Of a DNA stretch of 64,000 nucleotides, positions 46,998 through 60,002 are shown one piece after another. The translations under genes were made by a program, and so were the position numbers. Source of the stretch: Desmodesmus armatus (Eukaryota; Chlorophyta; Chlorophyceae; Sphaeropleales; Scenedesmaceae); assembly GCA_007449985.2 (NCBI GenBank), contig VIIQ02000049.1, forward strand, positions 62,001 to 126,000, given 5' to 3'. The notes below the pieces were generated by a model that worked only from the letters and a program-made list of their open reading frames with translations, searched no databases and was not told the DNA's origin. The stretch's first letter is position 1, and each line of letters begins with the position of its first letter.

Positions 46998-49900
46998 ACC
47001 ATGTCCCCTGGAAAGGCTGGCTGTTGGCAGTTGCGTGATCAATGACTTCTATGCTGTTGTCAGCAGCTGATTGCTGGTGAAAGACTACTGCTCATGAACA
47101 TTGCCGTGATATGTATGACTGGCGTCAACTGGCAGACAGCCCATCCTGCATCTTGCACCAGGCATGGCAGTGGCAGAGCAGCAGGGCCTGCAGTCTGATG
47201 AGATGTGGGCTGTGCACTTGCTGCTGTTGTTGGCAGGCGTTCATGACAGCAGTTTGGAAGTATGCAGTTGTGTTTAGACCTCTGGTGAAAATGAAACGAT
47301 GTGCTATGCATGAGTACCAGCATTTTCTGTGATCCTTTGCAGCTTGGTTGCTCCCAGCAGTGACACTGAGATGGTGTGCTGATGTCAAAGGTATCTATTG
47401 TGAGCAACAGCAGGCTCTGCAGTCATGCCATCCGGCGGTGAGTGTGTGTGAGCGCATGTACCCCATGCAACTCGCAATCCTGCAAGTTGCTTACGATTGT
47501 TGCCGCTCCTTTCTTGTGCTGTCCGTGGTGGACACTGGCTGGAAGATCTGGTGTTGTGCCTGCTGTATCTGTGGGGGCTGATCACCCACATGTGTCAGCG
47601 ACATGCTAGTCGCAGGGCACTCACAGCTTGATGACAACATGCATTTTCTGACAGATCCACGTGTCTGATAGCCTTGTACCCTGCAGTGGCCGAGGGACTT
47701 GCAGTTGACGACAACAGCAGGCTGGCGTTGATTGTAATGCTTGCATGTGTCGTCTCGCACCTCAGGTGCGGCACCATGCAGAATAGGTAGGCAGACAGCA
47801 TGTGTGCTGCCACCGCCAGCGACACTCGGGATGGCCACCAAACCAACAGTTGCCAACATGCAAACAGCCAAAACCCACACCAGTCACACATGCATTCCTA
47901 GGCCATCTGACGCCACATTCGCAGCCAATACTGCAATCGTGTCAGGCCTCAAGGGCGCAAGGCACCGTCAGGGGCGTCCCTGTCAACCCATTCCTGCGTG
48001 TTCCCCATGAAGGGGAACGCACTCAATGCCACTGTCCTGCGCCCCCTTTCAAACTAGCAAGCCACACAGCAGGCACGCATGTAGAAAGGCTGGGCGTAAC
48101 CTGCAGTGTAGAGCTGGCCTCAGGCCTGCTGCACTGCTGCAGTGGAAGGCTGGAGGGTCCCACAGCTGATTGGGTGGGCTAGAATCGAGGCAAGGGGTGG
48201 CCAAACATGACTCTCAAAGCCTTGCCTGCTGCCAGCTGCCTGTCACATGCTTTATGATGTCACCATGGTAGCTACAGTGCCATCAACAAGCCATGTCAGC
48301 AAACATCCCACAGGCCCTGTTGGGATCCAGGAATACTGCTGAGCTAGTGTGCGGGTGGCGGCCGGTTGCTGTATGCCATACAGCATCTGTTGGCTGCTGT
48401 TGCTGAGAGACGTCAACTGCAGCCAAGGAACTACATCAGAAAAACTGCCCTGGCCATGCAAACAACACTGCCGCTGCAATTGTCAGGCCAGGAATAAGAC
48501 GTGTCAGGCGTCCCTCATTGGCGTCCCTCGTTGGTCCAGCCCCGGGCAGTCAGGCAACCTGACTGAGTTGTGAGTGGCCAGCCGGTGGGGGGTGCACCCC
48601 CCTTTGACTTTTCCCCAAAAATCTGCCAGGCTGCTGCAATGCTGAGCAGAGACAGAGGCACCTACCCGCCTAGCATTGCATCCAACAGCAGTCCCCCGTG
48701 TCCACTATACATCTGCAGACTGGCAGCAGAAAGCGCAGGACTGGCAGCTGCACATTTCAGGCTGGAAGCAGCCTCCCTGACAGGGAACACAACTCAGCAA
48801 TGTGTGGACACGACCCCCAGCAAGGGCAGCACACCGTGGCGTGGCACATGGGTGTCGCACGATACGTTTGCACTGTGCTGCTGTGTGGTGCACATGCATG
48901 CAGGCAGACCTCTCTGCAGCAGAGGCAGCTACACTGTCCTGGACAAGCTCCCCAGCTGCAACTTCAGTGTGGGTGGCAAGGAGAAGGTGGTGAACAGTGC
49001 TGCTAGACGTAGGTGGGCCAGAAGACGTGGCCAGGCTGGCCGTTACAGACGTTGTTAGAAGGGGGGGGGCAGGGGCCCCCACAGTGGGTCTGCTGGTTGG
49101 CCGGCCCTGCTGGCTGTATTGCTATTGAGCACATCACAAGGTGGTAGGGCATGAAGCTGGTCATGCACTGTATTTGTGTTGGCTAGGTAAGGCACATGGT
49201 AGCTTCACGCTGGCTGCCATGCTTCTGGCTTACAGTGGACATGTCGCACTGACGCACACACACAGGCCGCCTCCCTACCTGGGACACCCCCCAGCCGCTG
49301 TCCCACACATGCCCTCTGCGGCTGCCCGGTTGGCAGACCAACTCTTGCTTGTTTCATGCACAGACAGACCAAACAGACAGTCCCAAAACCAGTGCATGCA
49401 AACTTCAAACTAGTACAGTGAGCAGAAATTGCCGCTTGATGGGAGGCAGAAGATAGCAGTGGCAGATTGAGCCAGACGGATCACACCATCAACATGCTGC
49501 ACACCGGACAGGCTTCAAATCAAATCAAAGTTACACCTGTAGCTATGAAGCTCAAGAGCTCATGCCAGACTTGGAGCAGCATGGATTCTCCCTTTCACAC
49601 GGCAGCCCCCACCCAGCTGTGACCTGTGCCCACCCTCACTGTCACCCTGCCTCTGTCGGCACTGACACCAATACCACACGCACACCTCAACATGCAAAAT
49701 GTCCGTCTGGTCCATTCAAGCATACTCATTCAGAAATACAATGTGAACATGCAGGGTGCTACAGTAATGAGGTGCAAGGACATGGTGTACAGTGTATGAT
49801 GGTGGTTGATTGTAGGGAGGCATGATAAGCGCATGATGGCTGCAATTTGCTGTTGCATCACTACATCAGTGCACATCATATTTGCTTTCACGAGATGCAG

Positions 49901-50016
49901 CAGCAGACTCATCAGTCTCAGCAGATGCGCACAACAGGCTGTTGGCAAGCTGATGCAGGATATTCATAACATGTCCACGATCTTCTGCCCAGGCATTGCT
50001 TTCCAGGGGGTTTGGT
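46998..50016. other. Three-kilobase intergenic stretch between H2B and H3
   Basis: No gene is firmly supported here. The only frame with coding-like composition is 48570-49058 (plus), described separately. Otherwise it holds scattered short frames with many Cys/His/Arg codons, typical of non-coding GC-rich DNA. Confidence 0.5.
48570..49058 (+). CDS. Possible orphan ORF, 162 codons
   Basis: A single open frame with no recognised domain. It is Ser/Ala-rich at the front, with the plausible-looking stretch RGSYTVLDKLPSCNFSVGGK, and it ends in an Arg-rich tail (RRRWARRRGQAGRYRRC). The overlapping minus-strand frame is Ser/Thr/Ala-rich and less convincing. It may be a chance ORF or a decayed gene fragment; there is no promoter or homology support. 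Confidence 0.15.
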   Translation: MSGQPVGGAPPFDFSPKICQAAAMLSRDRGTYPPSIASNSSPPCPLYICRLAAESAGLAAAHFRLEAASLTGNTTQQCVDTTPSKGSTPWRGTWVSHDTFALCCCVVHMHAGRPLCSRGSYTVLDKLPSCNFSVGGKEKVVNSAARRRWARRRGQAGRYRRC

Positions 50017-50032
50017 GGTGTCGAGAGACACC
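50017..50032 (-). terminator. Histone 3' stem-loop of H3
   Basis: On minus: GGTGTC-TCTC-GACACC. The 6-base-pair stem is perfect; the loop is TCTC rather than the TTTC of H2A, H2B and H4. Confidence 0.92.
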
Positions 50033-50124
50033 ATTTTAGGTGGGGTGCTGGCCTAGACAGCAGGCACCACCACTGCTAGGCAGTGGCAGCACCTGCTGCA
50101 GGCCAGCAGCAGCTTGGAAGCTGC

Positions 50125-51099
<975 letters not shown>

Positions 51100-51182
51100 G
51101 CAGCTGCTGCTGAGCAGCGTGCGTCGACCCTGCTGACTGGGCAACCAGGAGGCCAGGGACGGCTGCACACCCCACCCAAAAT

Positions 51183-51198
51183 GGTGTCTTTCGACACC
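51183..51198 (+). terminator. Histone 3' stem-loop of H4
   Basis: GGTGTC-TTTC-GACACC, a perfect 6-base-pair stem with loop TTTC. Confidence 0.94.
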
Positions 51199-51483
51199 AC
51201 CATGACCCTTGGAAAGGGAGAGAGATTCATCCAGCACCAGTGTCTGCTGCTGACACCTTGCTTTGATTTGAAGTTATGTTGTGTGGATGCTGCATCATTC
51301 AACAATGGCAGTGAAAGTATTGTCAGCCACATGTGTCTCCAGTTTGACAACCTCCGTGGGGACGCCCAGCCTAATATTCGGGGTCGACTGATAAAACTAC
51401 CCTGAATTGTCAGGTGGGGGTCCAGCAGCCCGTCCATAGGGGGGAGCAGCAGCACCCAACAACAGCCAAAATCTGACACGCAT

Positions 51484-52261
51484 GGGTGGTGGTGGTGGGG
51501 GGGTAGAAGCACATTCAGCATCCATCCCCCTGGGCTTAGTTTAGTGGTTGACCCCTTATGCGTGTTCTGTTTCTTGTCATGGTGGCAATCACAAGTGCTG
51601 GCAACCCATGCAGGGGTGGTGGGGGGGGGGGGTAGAAGCACATTCAGCATCCATCCCCCTGGGCTTAGTTTAGTGGTTGACCCCTTATGCGTGTTCTGTT
51701 TCTTGTCATGGTGGCAATCACAAGTGCTGGCAACTCATGCAGGGGTGGTGGGGGGGGGGGTAGAAGCACATTCAGCATCCATCCCCCTGGGCTTAGTTTA
51801 GTGGTTGACCCCTTATGCGTGTTCTGTTTCTTGTCATGGTGGCAATCACAAGTGCTGGCAACTCATGCAGGGGTGGTGGTGGTGGGGGGTAAAGCACATT
51901 CAGCATCCATCCCCCTGGGCTTAGTTTAGTGGTTGACCCCTTATGTGTGTTCTGTTTCTTGTCATGGTGGCAATCACAAGTGCTGGCAACTCATGCAGGG
52001 GTGGTGGTGGGGGGGGGGGGGGGGGTAGAAGCACATTCAGCATCCATCCCCCTGGGCTTAGTTTAGTGGTTGACCCCTTATGCGTGTTCTGTTTCTTGTC
52101 ATGGTGGCAATCACAAGTGCTGGCAACCCATGCAGGGGTGGTGGGGGGGGGGTAGAAGCACATTCAGCATCCATCCCCCTGGGCTTAGTTTAGTGGTTGA
52201 CCCCTTATGTGTGTTCTGTTTCTTGTCATGGTGGCAATCACAAGTGCTGGCAACTCATGCA
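51484..52261. repeat. 128-base minisatellite, six copies
   Basis: The anchor ACATTCAGC recurs at 51511, 51640, 51768, 51896, 52033 and 52160, spacings of 129, 128, 128, 137 and 127. Each unit begins with a GGT/poly-G tract of variable length, followed by a nearly invariant block containing TAGTGGTTGACCCC and CATGGTGGCAATCACAAG. The length differences come from the G tract. Open frames across it on both strands are repeats of the same unit, not genes. Confidence 0.95.
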
Positions 52262-53923
52262 GTTTGTTCCGCCTGGATCGGATCCACAGGCTTAACATGT
52301 TCAGAATACAAGCTCTGTGGCAGGATCTTGTGACAGCCATGAGCCACAGAGTTGCGCTGTTGCTGCATAGAGCCCAGCAATCAGCAGCGCCAGAAACGGG
52401 CAAGGGTTAGGTGCACCGCGATAGACCCACCACACCCAGCACCCTTGCTGGTGCGCGCTTGTCTGCTCCGGTTCCAACTGCAACAGCAGGCCTAGGCTAA
52501 GGCTTTACAAAAAGCAGGTCTGCTTTTGCTGCAACAGTCACCTCCTCCTAATTTGCTGCTGCATCCCCATATGCTGTCAAAGCCTCACCCTCATAGCTGC
52601 CACGGTTGCTTTTGCGTAGTGTTGCTGCTGTGGGATTTCCAACTGCATGAGGCCCACCCATGCCTTGGCTGTGGTGCTGCCTTGTTTGGCCTGCTGCAGT
52701 CAATGCACCAACCCTGAAAAACCGTCGTTGGGCCAGATGACCTGCTACCAGCGGCAAATGTGCTGTCAACAGGGGTGCAGTTGTGCAGCTCCGAGAGGTT
52801 GCTACAGATTGCACAGGTTCGAACCGTATTCTGATAATTGCACCCTGAGCTTTTGCATACACAAAAGGGATGCACTGCACATGCCTGCACAAGCACACAC
52901 ATGTGCCTGCACATGCACTCAAACTGTCAGCACTGCGTGTCATGCCCCACACTGTGAACAGGACAAACTTGAACACCCTCGTGCATCAACCTCTCTGTAG
53001 GAAAGGAGCAGGAACTCCGGACACCTTGCTGAAACCTGATGGGGCTGCCAAGTGCACCATAAACACTAGAAAGCTGCAGCCGGTTGAGGCTCTCAAAGCC
53101 ACCAGCACAGGCACAGCAGCCTCACTGAAATGACCTTGCCTCAATCCTGGCCTGTTGTGGGCTGGTCTGGTTGCTGCAGCCACTCATCGCACTGCACGCT
53201 TGGTGCTGTCAGCTGTCAACCCTCCATCAATATGCGGCCACAGGGGGTCGACGACTAGCAGCGGGAACATTGTGGCAGGTGTTGCTTGCAGCAGCTCAGT
53301 CTGGCAGCATCGTGTAGCTACTGTCGTGCATGCATATATGCAGCTGTGAACATACTTGGTGTGTGGATGACAGGCACTCAGGCAGCACATGTTTTCATCG
53401 GTGTCTGCAAGTGCTGCTGCTGCCACAAACTGTGTCATGTTGGGAAGCGTCAACTGTTCAGGACATGGGCATTTGAAGCAACACAGCTCAACTATGTGCA
53501 GGTGCCGTTGCCATTGCCCCATTGGCTCCTGTCCCTAACAGCGCAGGGTGGTTGATGCGTGCATAACTCAGGTTGGGACCTTGTCCCCAATGCCTGATCT
53601 GTACTGTGCTTAAGGAGGTGTTGCGCCGTTGACTGCGCGCAGCGAAAGTAAGCAAGTAGGGTTGCATTGCAGAGTGCACAGCAGCCCAACTCTTGCTGCA
53701 TACGCAAGCCTCATGCACACAGACGCGTCAGACCCCAACTGCAACCTGTGTGGTGGTGCTGTGTTTCAGTGTGCGGGAATGGCGATGTTGAAGCATTGAT
53801 GCAGGTACTGCGCTAAAGAGAGGCACTGTAAAGGGGCTGCACCGTCCTGTGTCACGCTGTTTGCATGAGAGGGGAAAGCTGCCAATGCAACACCCCACAA
53901 CAACCCTTTCCATTGTGTCTGGT
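52262..53923. other. Intergenic region between the minisatellite and H1
   Basis: No supported gene. Short frames on both strands have no recognisable similarity. I see nothing further. Confidence 0.5.
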
Positions 53924-53939
53924 GGTGTCAAGAGACACC
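53924..53939 (-). terminator. Histone 3' stem-loop of H1
   Basis: On minus: GGTGTC-TCTT-GACACC. The stem is perfect; the loop TCTT departs from the usual TTTC. Confidence 0.9.
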
Positions 53940-53986
53940 ATTTTGGGTGGGGTGAGCAGGGGTCTGCTCCAGCAGTGGTGAGCTGC

Positions 53987-54879
53987 TTAGGCCTTCTTGG
54001 CCTTGGGGGTTGCCTTCTTGGCAGCGGCAGGCTTCTTGGCCTTGGGTGCGGCTGGCTTCTTGGCTGCTGCGGGCTTCTTGGTGGCTGGCTTCTTGACCTT
54101 GGGGGCAGCAGCTGCCTTCTTGGGCTTGTCAGCCTTGGGCTTCTTGGGTGCAACTGCCTTCTTGGGCTTGGCAGCACCCTCGGCCTCGGGCTTCTTGGGG
54201 GCAGCCTTCTTCTTGGGCGTGCTCTTCTTCTTGGCAGCTCCCTCAGCCTTGGGCTTCTTGGCGGCCTTGGGCTTCTTGGCAGCAGCTGGCTTCTTGGCCT
54301 CTGCGCTCAGCTTCCAGTGGGCCTTGTCCTGCACCAGCTTGCCCTTGGCCACAAGCTGCTTCAGGGAGGCAGTCACGCGCTTCTCCCAGCCAGCAGTGAG
54401 GCCCTGCGCAGCAGCAAGCAAGCAAGGTGGGTCAGCGAGCATGTCAGGGAGAACACTCCAGCCAAGAGGGTGTTATGTAACTGCTGCTGCTTAGGCCTCA
54501 GTCAGTGTGGGTGCCAGCCTGCATGTGCCATTAGGGCCATCTGCAACCCGTCCCTGCTGGTGCTGGTCAACAACTGCTGGTGCTCAACAACGGTGCCAGC
54601 TGCTGGCCAGGCAGGGCTGGCAGGGGCCAGGAACGTATTGGTGATACATCCGAAAGCACATTAAGTCAAAGAGCCAGCCCTGACGCCCGTGAAGGCCCGC
54701 ACCTTGTAGTTGGCTGCGATGTACTTCTTGATGGCTGGCAGGCTGGAGCCCTTGCGCTCCTTGAGGGTCACCAGCGCCTTCATCACCATATCACTGGTGG
54801 GAGGGTGGGCCGCAGGCTTCTTGGGAGCCTTTGGCTTGCTGGCCTTGGGAGCAGCGGGTGCGGGTGCAGCGTCAGACAT
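53987..54879 (-). CDS. H1: Linker histone H1 (two exons)
   Basis: Linker histone, 197 residues. Exon 1 is 54879-54703 and exon 2 is 54403-53987; the intron splits the winged-helix domain in phase 0 after ANYK. The N-terminus is Ala/Pro/Lys-rich. The globular domain is [32 protein letters not shown], then [20 protein letters not shown] and [12 protein letters not shown]. The C-terminal tail of about 100 residues is built of [16 protein letters not shown] and PKKAAAPK repeats. It is the only histone here with an intron, yet it keeps a histone stem-loop, so it is probably still processed as a replication-type mRNA. Confidence 0.96.
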
Positions 54880-56339
54880 GGTTGCGATGGCTGATCGTGG
54901 ATGTTGATGGAGTGATAGATCGATAGTTCGTTCTCCTGTGTCCACCAGGCATGCTCTTATGCGCTGCTGGCTCAGCAACGGTGGGCCAGAGGTGACTCAG
55001 AGCTCAACTCAGTTGAGCAGAGCCAGCTGAGTCTCTGGTTCGAATGGGCAGGGAGTCCCTGGGACTGGCTGCAAAGAACAGAGCTGGGCACAGCACCCTG
55101 TCAGGTGCCTATATCGCCCAGGAGACACCATGATGATACTGCACCTGCTGGGTCAAGTCTCAAGCACTACAGCATGGTCCTACAAAGACACACCTGCCTA
55201 CCCCAGCATAGCACAGCCTCATCAACCAGCACCAGGCTGAAAAAGGAAATTGACAGGCCCCTGGTTGTGTGAGCAAGGCTGCCACACCTGCAGCATTTGG
55301 TGCAGCAGCTGACCAAGCACGGGGTAAGGGGGGAGTCGATCACCCCTGGTTTAAGGGGAGTTATGTTACTTCTGAAGCGGCAAGAGGGAGAGGAGCTGGG
55401 GCACCAGCCTTGGGCACCCTGAGTGAGCGAAGGGGGTGGGAGGGCGAGGGGGAAGAGGCAAGTGACGGGGCGGGTAAGCTTGGCAAGACCATGGGTGATA
55501 CGTTGTGAATGAGCTGCCAGTGATGACCACTGAGTGAGTGCGTGAGCACAGATTGAGCCAGTGGGTGAGTGTAGTGACTGTGACGTGGGGCATGATAGCG
55601 AGACGAGTGAGCAGATGGCCTGGGCAGCAAGCGAGGGAACAGGAGAAGCAGCCCAACGTGACGGGGGCCACTGGCTGAAGGAAGGGGCGTCCCCCCCCCC
55701 TCTCCCTCTCGGCACAGTGAAGTGTTTTGGGCCTGGTCAGACAGCAAATATTTGGCATGGCCTCATGGTCAAGCTGCATATTTGGCTGCTCTCTACATGT
55801 CTCTAGTATTGCTGCTGTACACGGTCTGCACGATGACGCATTGTGCAAGCAGTGAAGTTTGCTGCATGCAGCTGTGACAGGGCCGATAATGCACAGTGTG
55901 TGCAGTGCACATTGTGCACACACCATCACAGGGGCCTGACCCCTTCTCCATGAACATGTGTGGGAGGTGGGGGGGGGGTGATATGATGGTGCCGTTAGCT
56001 TGCACAATGTTGTCAATGTTGTGGGGGCCTTGTTGTGGTAGCAGCCAACACAGAGATGACAACCACAACCCAACCTATCAGCTGCAGCAAGGTGGATGTG
56101 CCTCCACTGCCCCCCTCCATGGCAAGCAATCAGGGCGCAGGTGGGTCCAACAAAAAGCTATGACAGCTGCAAAAGTGTTCAGTGCAGACACAAACGCACC
56201 ACATGGATACAAAGCGCACCAACAACTGCGCATTGGCAACACACAGCGACCTGCCCAATGCAACTGATTAGAGACACAGACCCTCTGGCACAACACAATG
56301 GTGGGACCCACGGCTGCTGAACGCCTCCCCCTGTGGCTC
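54880..56339. other. H1 upstream region and intergenic DNA
   Basis: GCATAAGAG on minus (54953-54961) is a TATA-like box about 75 bases before the H1 ATG. Farther up, 54994-55035 holds GTGACTCAGAGCTCAACTCA and AGTTGAG, the same motif family as the two divergent histone promoters. From about 55150 to 56339 I see no gene; this includes the 3' side of the minus-strand C53 gene. Confidence 0.65.
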
Positions 56340-59300
56340 TCAAGCAGATGCTGAGAGGGCGTTGTTGATCTCTCCCAGCACATTCACGCGGCGCCCAGCA
56401 AACTGCTTTGACACAGCAGCCTCCACTGCCGCCTTGATGGTGCGGGTGCGGGACACAATGTCGCCCAACTGCAGGAAGCAAGCAAGCACGTAGAAACACC
56501 AGCAGCCACCGGTGTCAAGTCAACATCAGGGTGCCGCATTTTGGTGACAGGTGCTGCAACACGTCACATGGTCACTCTGGGTCAAATGGTGCTGTCAGAG
56601 ACGTTCTTCAGGACAGCTCCTGTTTGGCGCTGTGCTCAAGTACTGCAGTTTCTGACAGTACCAGTGGACCCAGATCAACCGCGTGACGTGTTTGCTGCAT
56701 CCGGAACGTGAGTCTGCTGTCTACAGGGTGATGGTGGGAGAGAGCCTACTGGCAGCTGGCATGTGCTTCTGACGAACAGCATTGAGCAAACAACAAGGTT
56801 AACACACAAGGGCAGCCCTGAGCGTGATAAAGAGAATGATCTAGCATAAGGCCTAGTCCATGCAGACACCTCTTGCAGCGGACACCAGGAGCGCCTTGCC
56901 TGCAAGCCCAGAACCATGCGCATCAGACATGAATGTAATGCATCCCTGCAGGTACCCATGCCTCAGCAACAACCCTCCAAGCCCTCCTCCATCAGTTGTA
57001 TGCAGGTGCAACCAAGCTGGAATGCCCCCCCCCCAAACACTCATGCACATGACCATGCTGCTTGCTCAAGGCGGGCAGTGTTATGTTGCAAACCACCCGT
57101 ACACAGCCTGCCATCCAACTGTACCGCCAACACCCACCTTTGGTTGCAGGCTGGCCAGCATGGCCCTGTTCTCCTGCTGCCGTGCTTGGGTCTCAGCTGC
57201 TGCTGCCAGCATCTTGGCTTCCTGACCTGCCTTGCGCTGCAGGTTGCTGCTCAGGCGGTCAACATACCTGCACATTCAGCACACGCAGCACACACAGAGC
57301 TTATGTGACACAAAGTACGCTAAAACAAATGATCTTGCAGCAGCAAGGCCTGCAACAGCACGCCAGACAGCATTAAACACACACAAGTTGGTCTGGCAAG
57401 TTGCCTTTGCCACCAGTTTCATCAGGACCGCCTCAGATTGTCACAGACAGTTATCACCTGGGCACAGAAGGCTGCATGTGTCAACAGGGTCTGCACCAAA
57501 ACCTCCCTCTCACAAATCACTGGTACATGCTCCCAGACCTCTGCTCCCAGCTTCCACGATGTCAGGCTGCACCCCGGCACTCACCTAGCAGATGATGAGA
57601 TCATCAGCAGCTGCCGCAGCTTGTCAGCATTCAGCTGCTCCAACAGTGCCTCAACCAGCTGCAGCATCTGACCCACATCCCTCACATCCGTGGACGCTAC
57701 CACATCAGGCGCCAGTGCCCTCAGCAGGTCCTGGCTGCTGCTGCTGCCAGTCAGACCTGCCTTGCGACTCAGCAGGAAAGCCCTCAGCTCCTGCAGGTCA
57801 TCTAGCAGCTGGCTGCGGTACTCGCTGTCACACTGCAGCCTCCCTGCTGCTGCGTCGGCACTGACACCACCAGTACCGGCGGCTGCTGCAGCGGAAGCGG
57901 ATTCAGAGCCACCGGCTCCTGCTGTGTCAATGCCCCAGTCGATCCCACCAGCTGCACCCCCTGCCTCCTGTCCCGACTCCTCCATATCGATCCCGGACAA
58001 GTCGATATCCCAGTTGAGGCTGGGGCCGCCTGCTGCTGCTGCATCACCACCTGCAGCCTCAGGCTCTACTGCAACATCCCAGCTGATGCCACCAGCGTCC
58101 CCTGATTCTCCTGCAGCCTCCACACCTGCTGAGAGGTCCCCTAGATCCCAGCTGATGCCCTCGACAGCACCCTCCCCTCCTGCAGCGGCCTCTGCTGCTG
58201 CTATGCCCCAGTCCACACCCCCTGCTGCCACCCCAGCAACAGCATCACTGTCACCCATGCTCCAGTCAATGGCCGGCGCAGCAGCCGTTGCTGCTGCGTT
58301 GTTTGCGGCGTCCGCTGTAGGGCCGTTCCAGGGTGCTGTCTTGCCCTCGCGCACCTCTGCTAGGACCGGCAGCACATTGGGGAGGGCCCCTGATGCGTCC
58401 TGCTGCTGCTGTGCTGCCGCTGCAGGCTTGTCTGCGCTGGTGCTGTGCGCGTACTGAGTGAAGTGCTGGTAGTAGTGAATGACGGATTGCAGCTTGGGGC
58501 TGCGCAGGTCTGAGACCATCTGCTCGAAGAGCGGGGGCAGCTGCGTGGCGAGCTGCTGGAGCTCCTGCTGCACTGCTGCTGTGCCTGCAATGCCCAGCTG
58601 CTCACACTCCTGCAGGTGAGACGAACAGCAGTGGCTGCTTCAACAGCAACAGCTAGCAGGTAAAGGAGAATGGGGCGCACTATACACCCTCCTACCTAAG
58701 ATTGCAGTGTTCAACCTGCACTGCCCCTCACACCAACCCAGGGAGTGCTGCATGACAGCTTGGCAGCATGCATTGGCACCAAGGACCACACTGGCCATGG
58801 GAGCATGGAAGCTGGGCATGGGAGCATGGAAGTTTGGGCACGGCAGGGTACTGAGTGCATGCCGTGCCCAAGAAGCCATAACCTCTACCAGAGCTAGCCA
58901 TCTCACTGCTGCTTCAATTGCTGCCAACAGCTGCTGTGTACACTGTGGCCAACAATTGGATGTGACAGTTTTGTGCTGCATATCGTGCTTGTCTCATGCT
59001 GCCCGCACCTTCTTGTAGTTTGTTGCACACTGTGCAGCGCTGCGCACATATTCAGCGTGCCTCCTCTCTGCATCTGCCATCTGCTGGCTGCACTTGGCCA
59101 TCTGCTTGCGCAGGTAGGGCACTTCGTAGTCCACATTCTGAATCATGGTCAGTGCAGCCTCACCGATGAACACACCTGCAGGGTAGGTTCAGGTAGGTCG
59201 AGGAAACTTCACATGCGTTGATAGTGAAATAAGAACCTTCACAAATTGCCTTGGGTATGGCCTGCCAAAAGCCTCAGGGTTGAGTACATTGCAGGCAAGG

Positions 59301-60002
59301 CTGCACAGCTATAGCTCAGCTACAGCTCAGCCCTGTCGGACAGGGTGGTGCTTGCGTTTCAGCGCCACTCTGGGCCCCAACTGTCCCAACCACCCACGAC
59401 TGCTATGTGGAGAGCAAGAAACGTTTGAAGCCATCGAATGTGCTGGACAAGCACTCTCTCACCTCCATTCTCATAGGCTTTGACAATTTTGTCCCAGATG
59501 CCAGCCTGCCCGGTCAGGCCACCAAACAGGGTGCGCTCCCCTGTCTCTGCCAGCTTGTTGCGGATCTGCACCGCCCTGAAGTAGTCAACAGGGGCTTCGG
59601 CACTGCCTGCGACCTGTGAGAGGACGCCAGCGGGCAGCTCCTTGACTGCCTCTGTCACCTTTGCTTGGATGGCCTGCAACCGCTTATGCCAGTCATGCGG
59701 CAGCTTCTGGCGGGCCACCTGAAGTCAGCAGCACAGCACACGGTCACCAGTACGCAATTTGTTTTTCACAGGCTACGTGTGCTGCAATGCTGCTTGCACA
59801 GCTAGAGGATGTCCAAGCGTTGTGCCAACAACTGCTGCAACTGCCACAGCAGGATGTGCAACTGCCATGCCTTGGATAGGAGCTGCGCACTCACAAGCCA
59901 CTCTGCAAGTTTTTGGTAGTTGATATCAATAGGTAACTCTTGGTCTGGCCTGTCAAAGCCCTCTCCAGCCTTCTTGACCACCCTTGGCTCTTGGGTAGCC
60001 AT
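56340..60002 (-). CDS. CDK5RAP3: CDK5RAP3/C53 (UFMylation-linked ER-phagy receptor)
   Basis: C53 is an adaptor of the UFL1-DDRGK1 UFM1 ligase at the ER and links stalled ribosomes to autophagy. Six exons, in frame, 604 residues (human 506): 60002-59895, 59718-59463, 59175-59009, 58609-57585, 57267-57138, 56468-56340. Family landmarks: ELPIDINYQKLAEWL near the start, KLPHDWHKRLQAIQAKV, IWDKIVKAYE, GEAALTMIQNVDYEVPYLRK, a helical block to about residue 240, then a disordered acidic region (about 265-430). The C-terminus resumes with FLLSRKAGLTGS, YVDRLSSNLQRKAGQEAKML and GRRVNVLGEINNALSASA. The disordered region has six W motifs: IDWS, VDWG, ISWD, ISWD, LNWD and IDWG (about residues 291-403). 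These are shuffled ATG8-interacting motifs that in known C53 proteins bind ATG8 and UFM1. Confidence 0.94.
57932..58270 (-). other. Array of six shuffled ATG8/UFM1-interacting motifs in C53
   Basis: In the disordered region of C53, six (I/V/L)-x-W-(D/G/S) motifs occur at intervals of 18 to 25 residues, separated by Gly/Ala/Glu-rich linkers. Four have Asp or Gly after Trp plus nearby acidic residues; LNWD is followed by another IDLSGID. All six lie in exon 4. Confidence 0.85.

Noticed and set aside
51481..52403. Repeated open frames on both strands and a CRISPR-like look of the 128-base repeat
   Set aside because: The units are adjacent and nearly identical along their whole length, with no unique spacers. 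The frames are just the repeat read in different phases.
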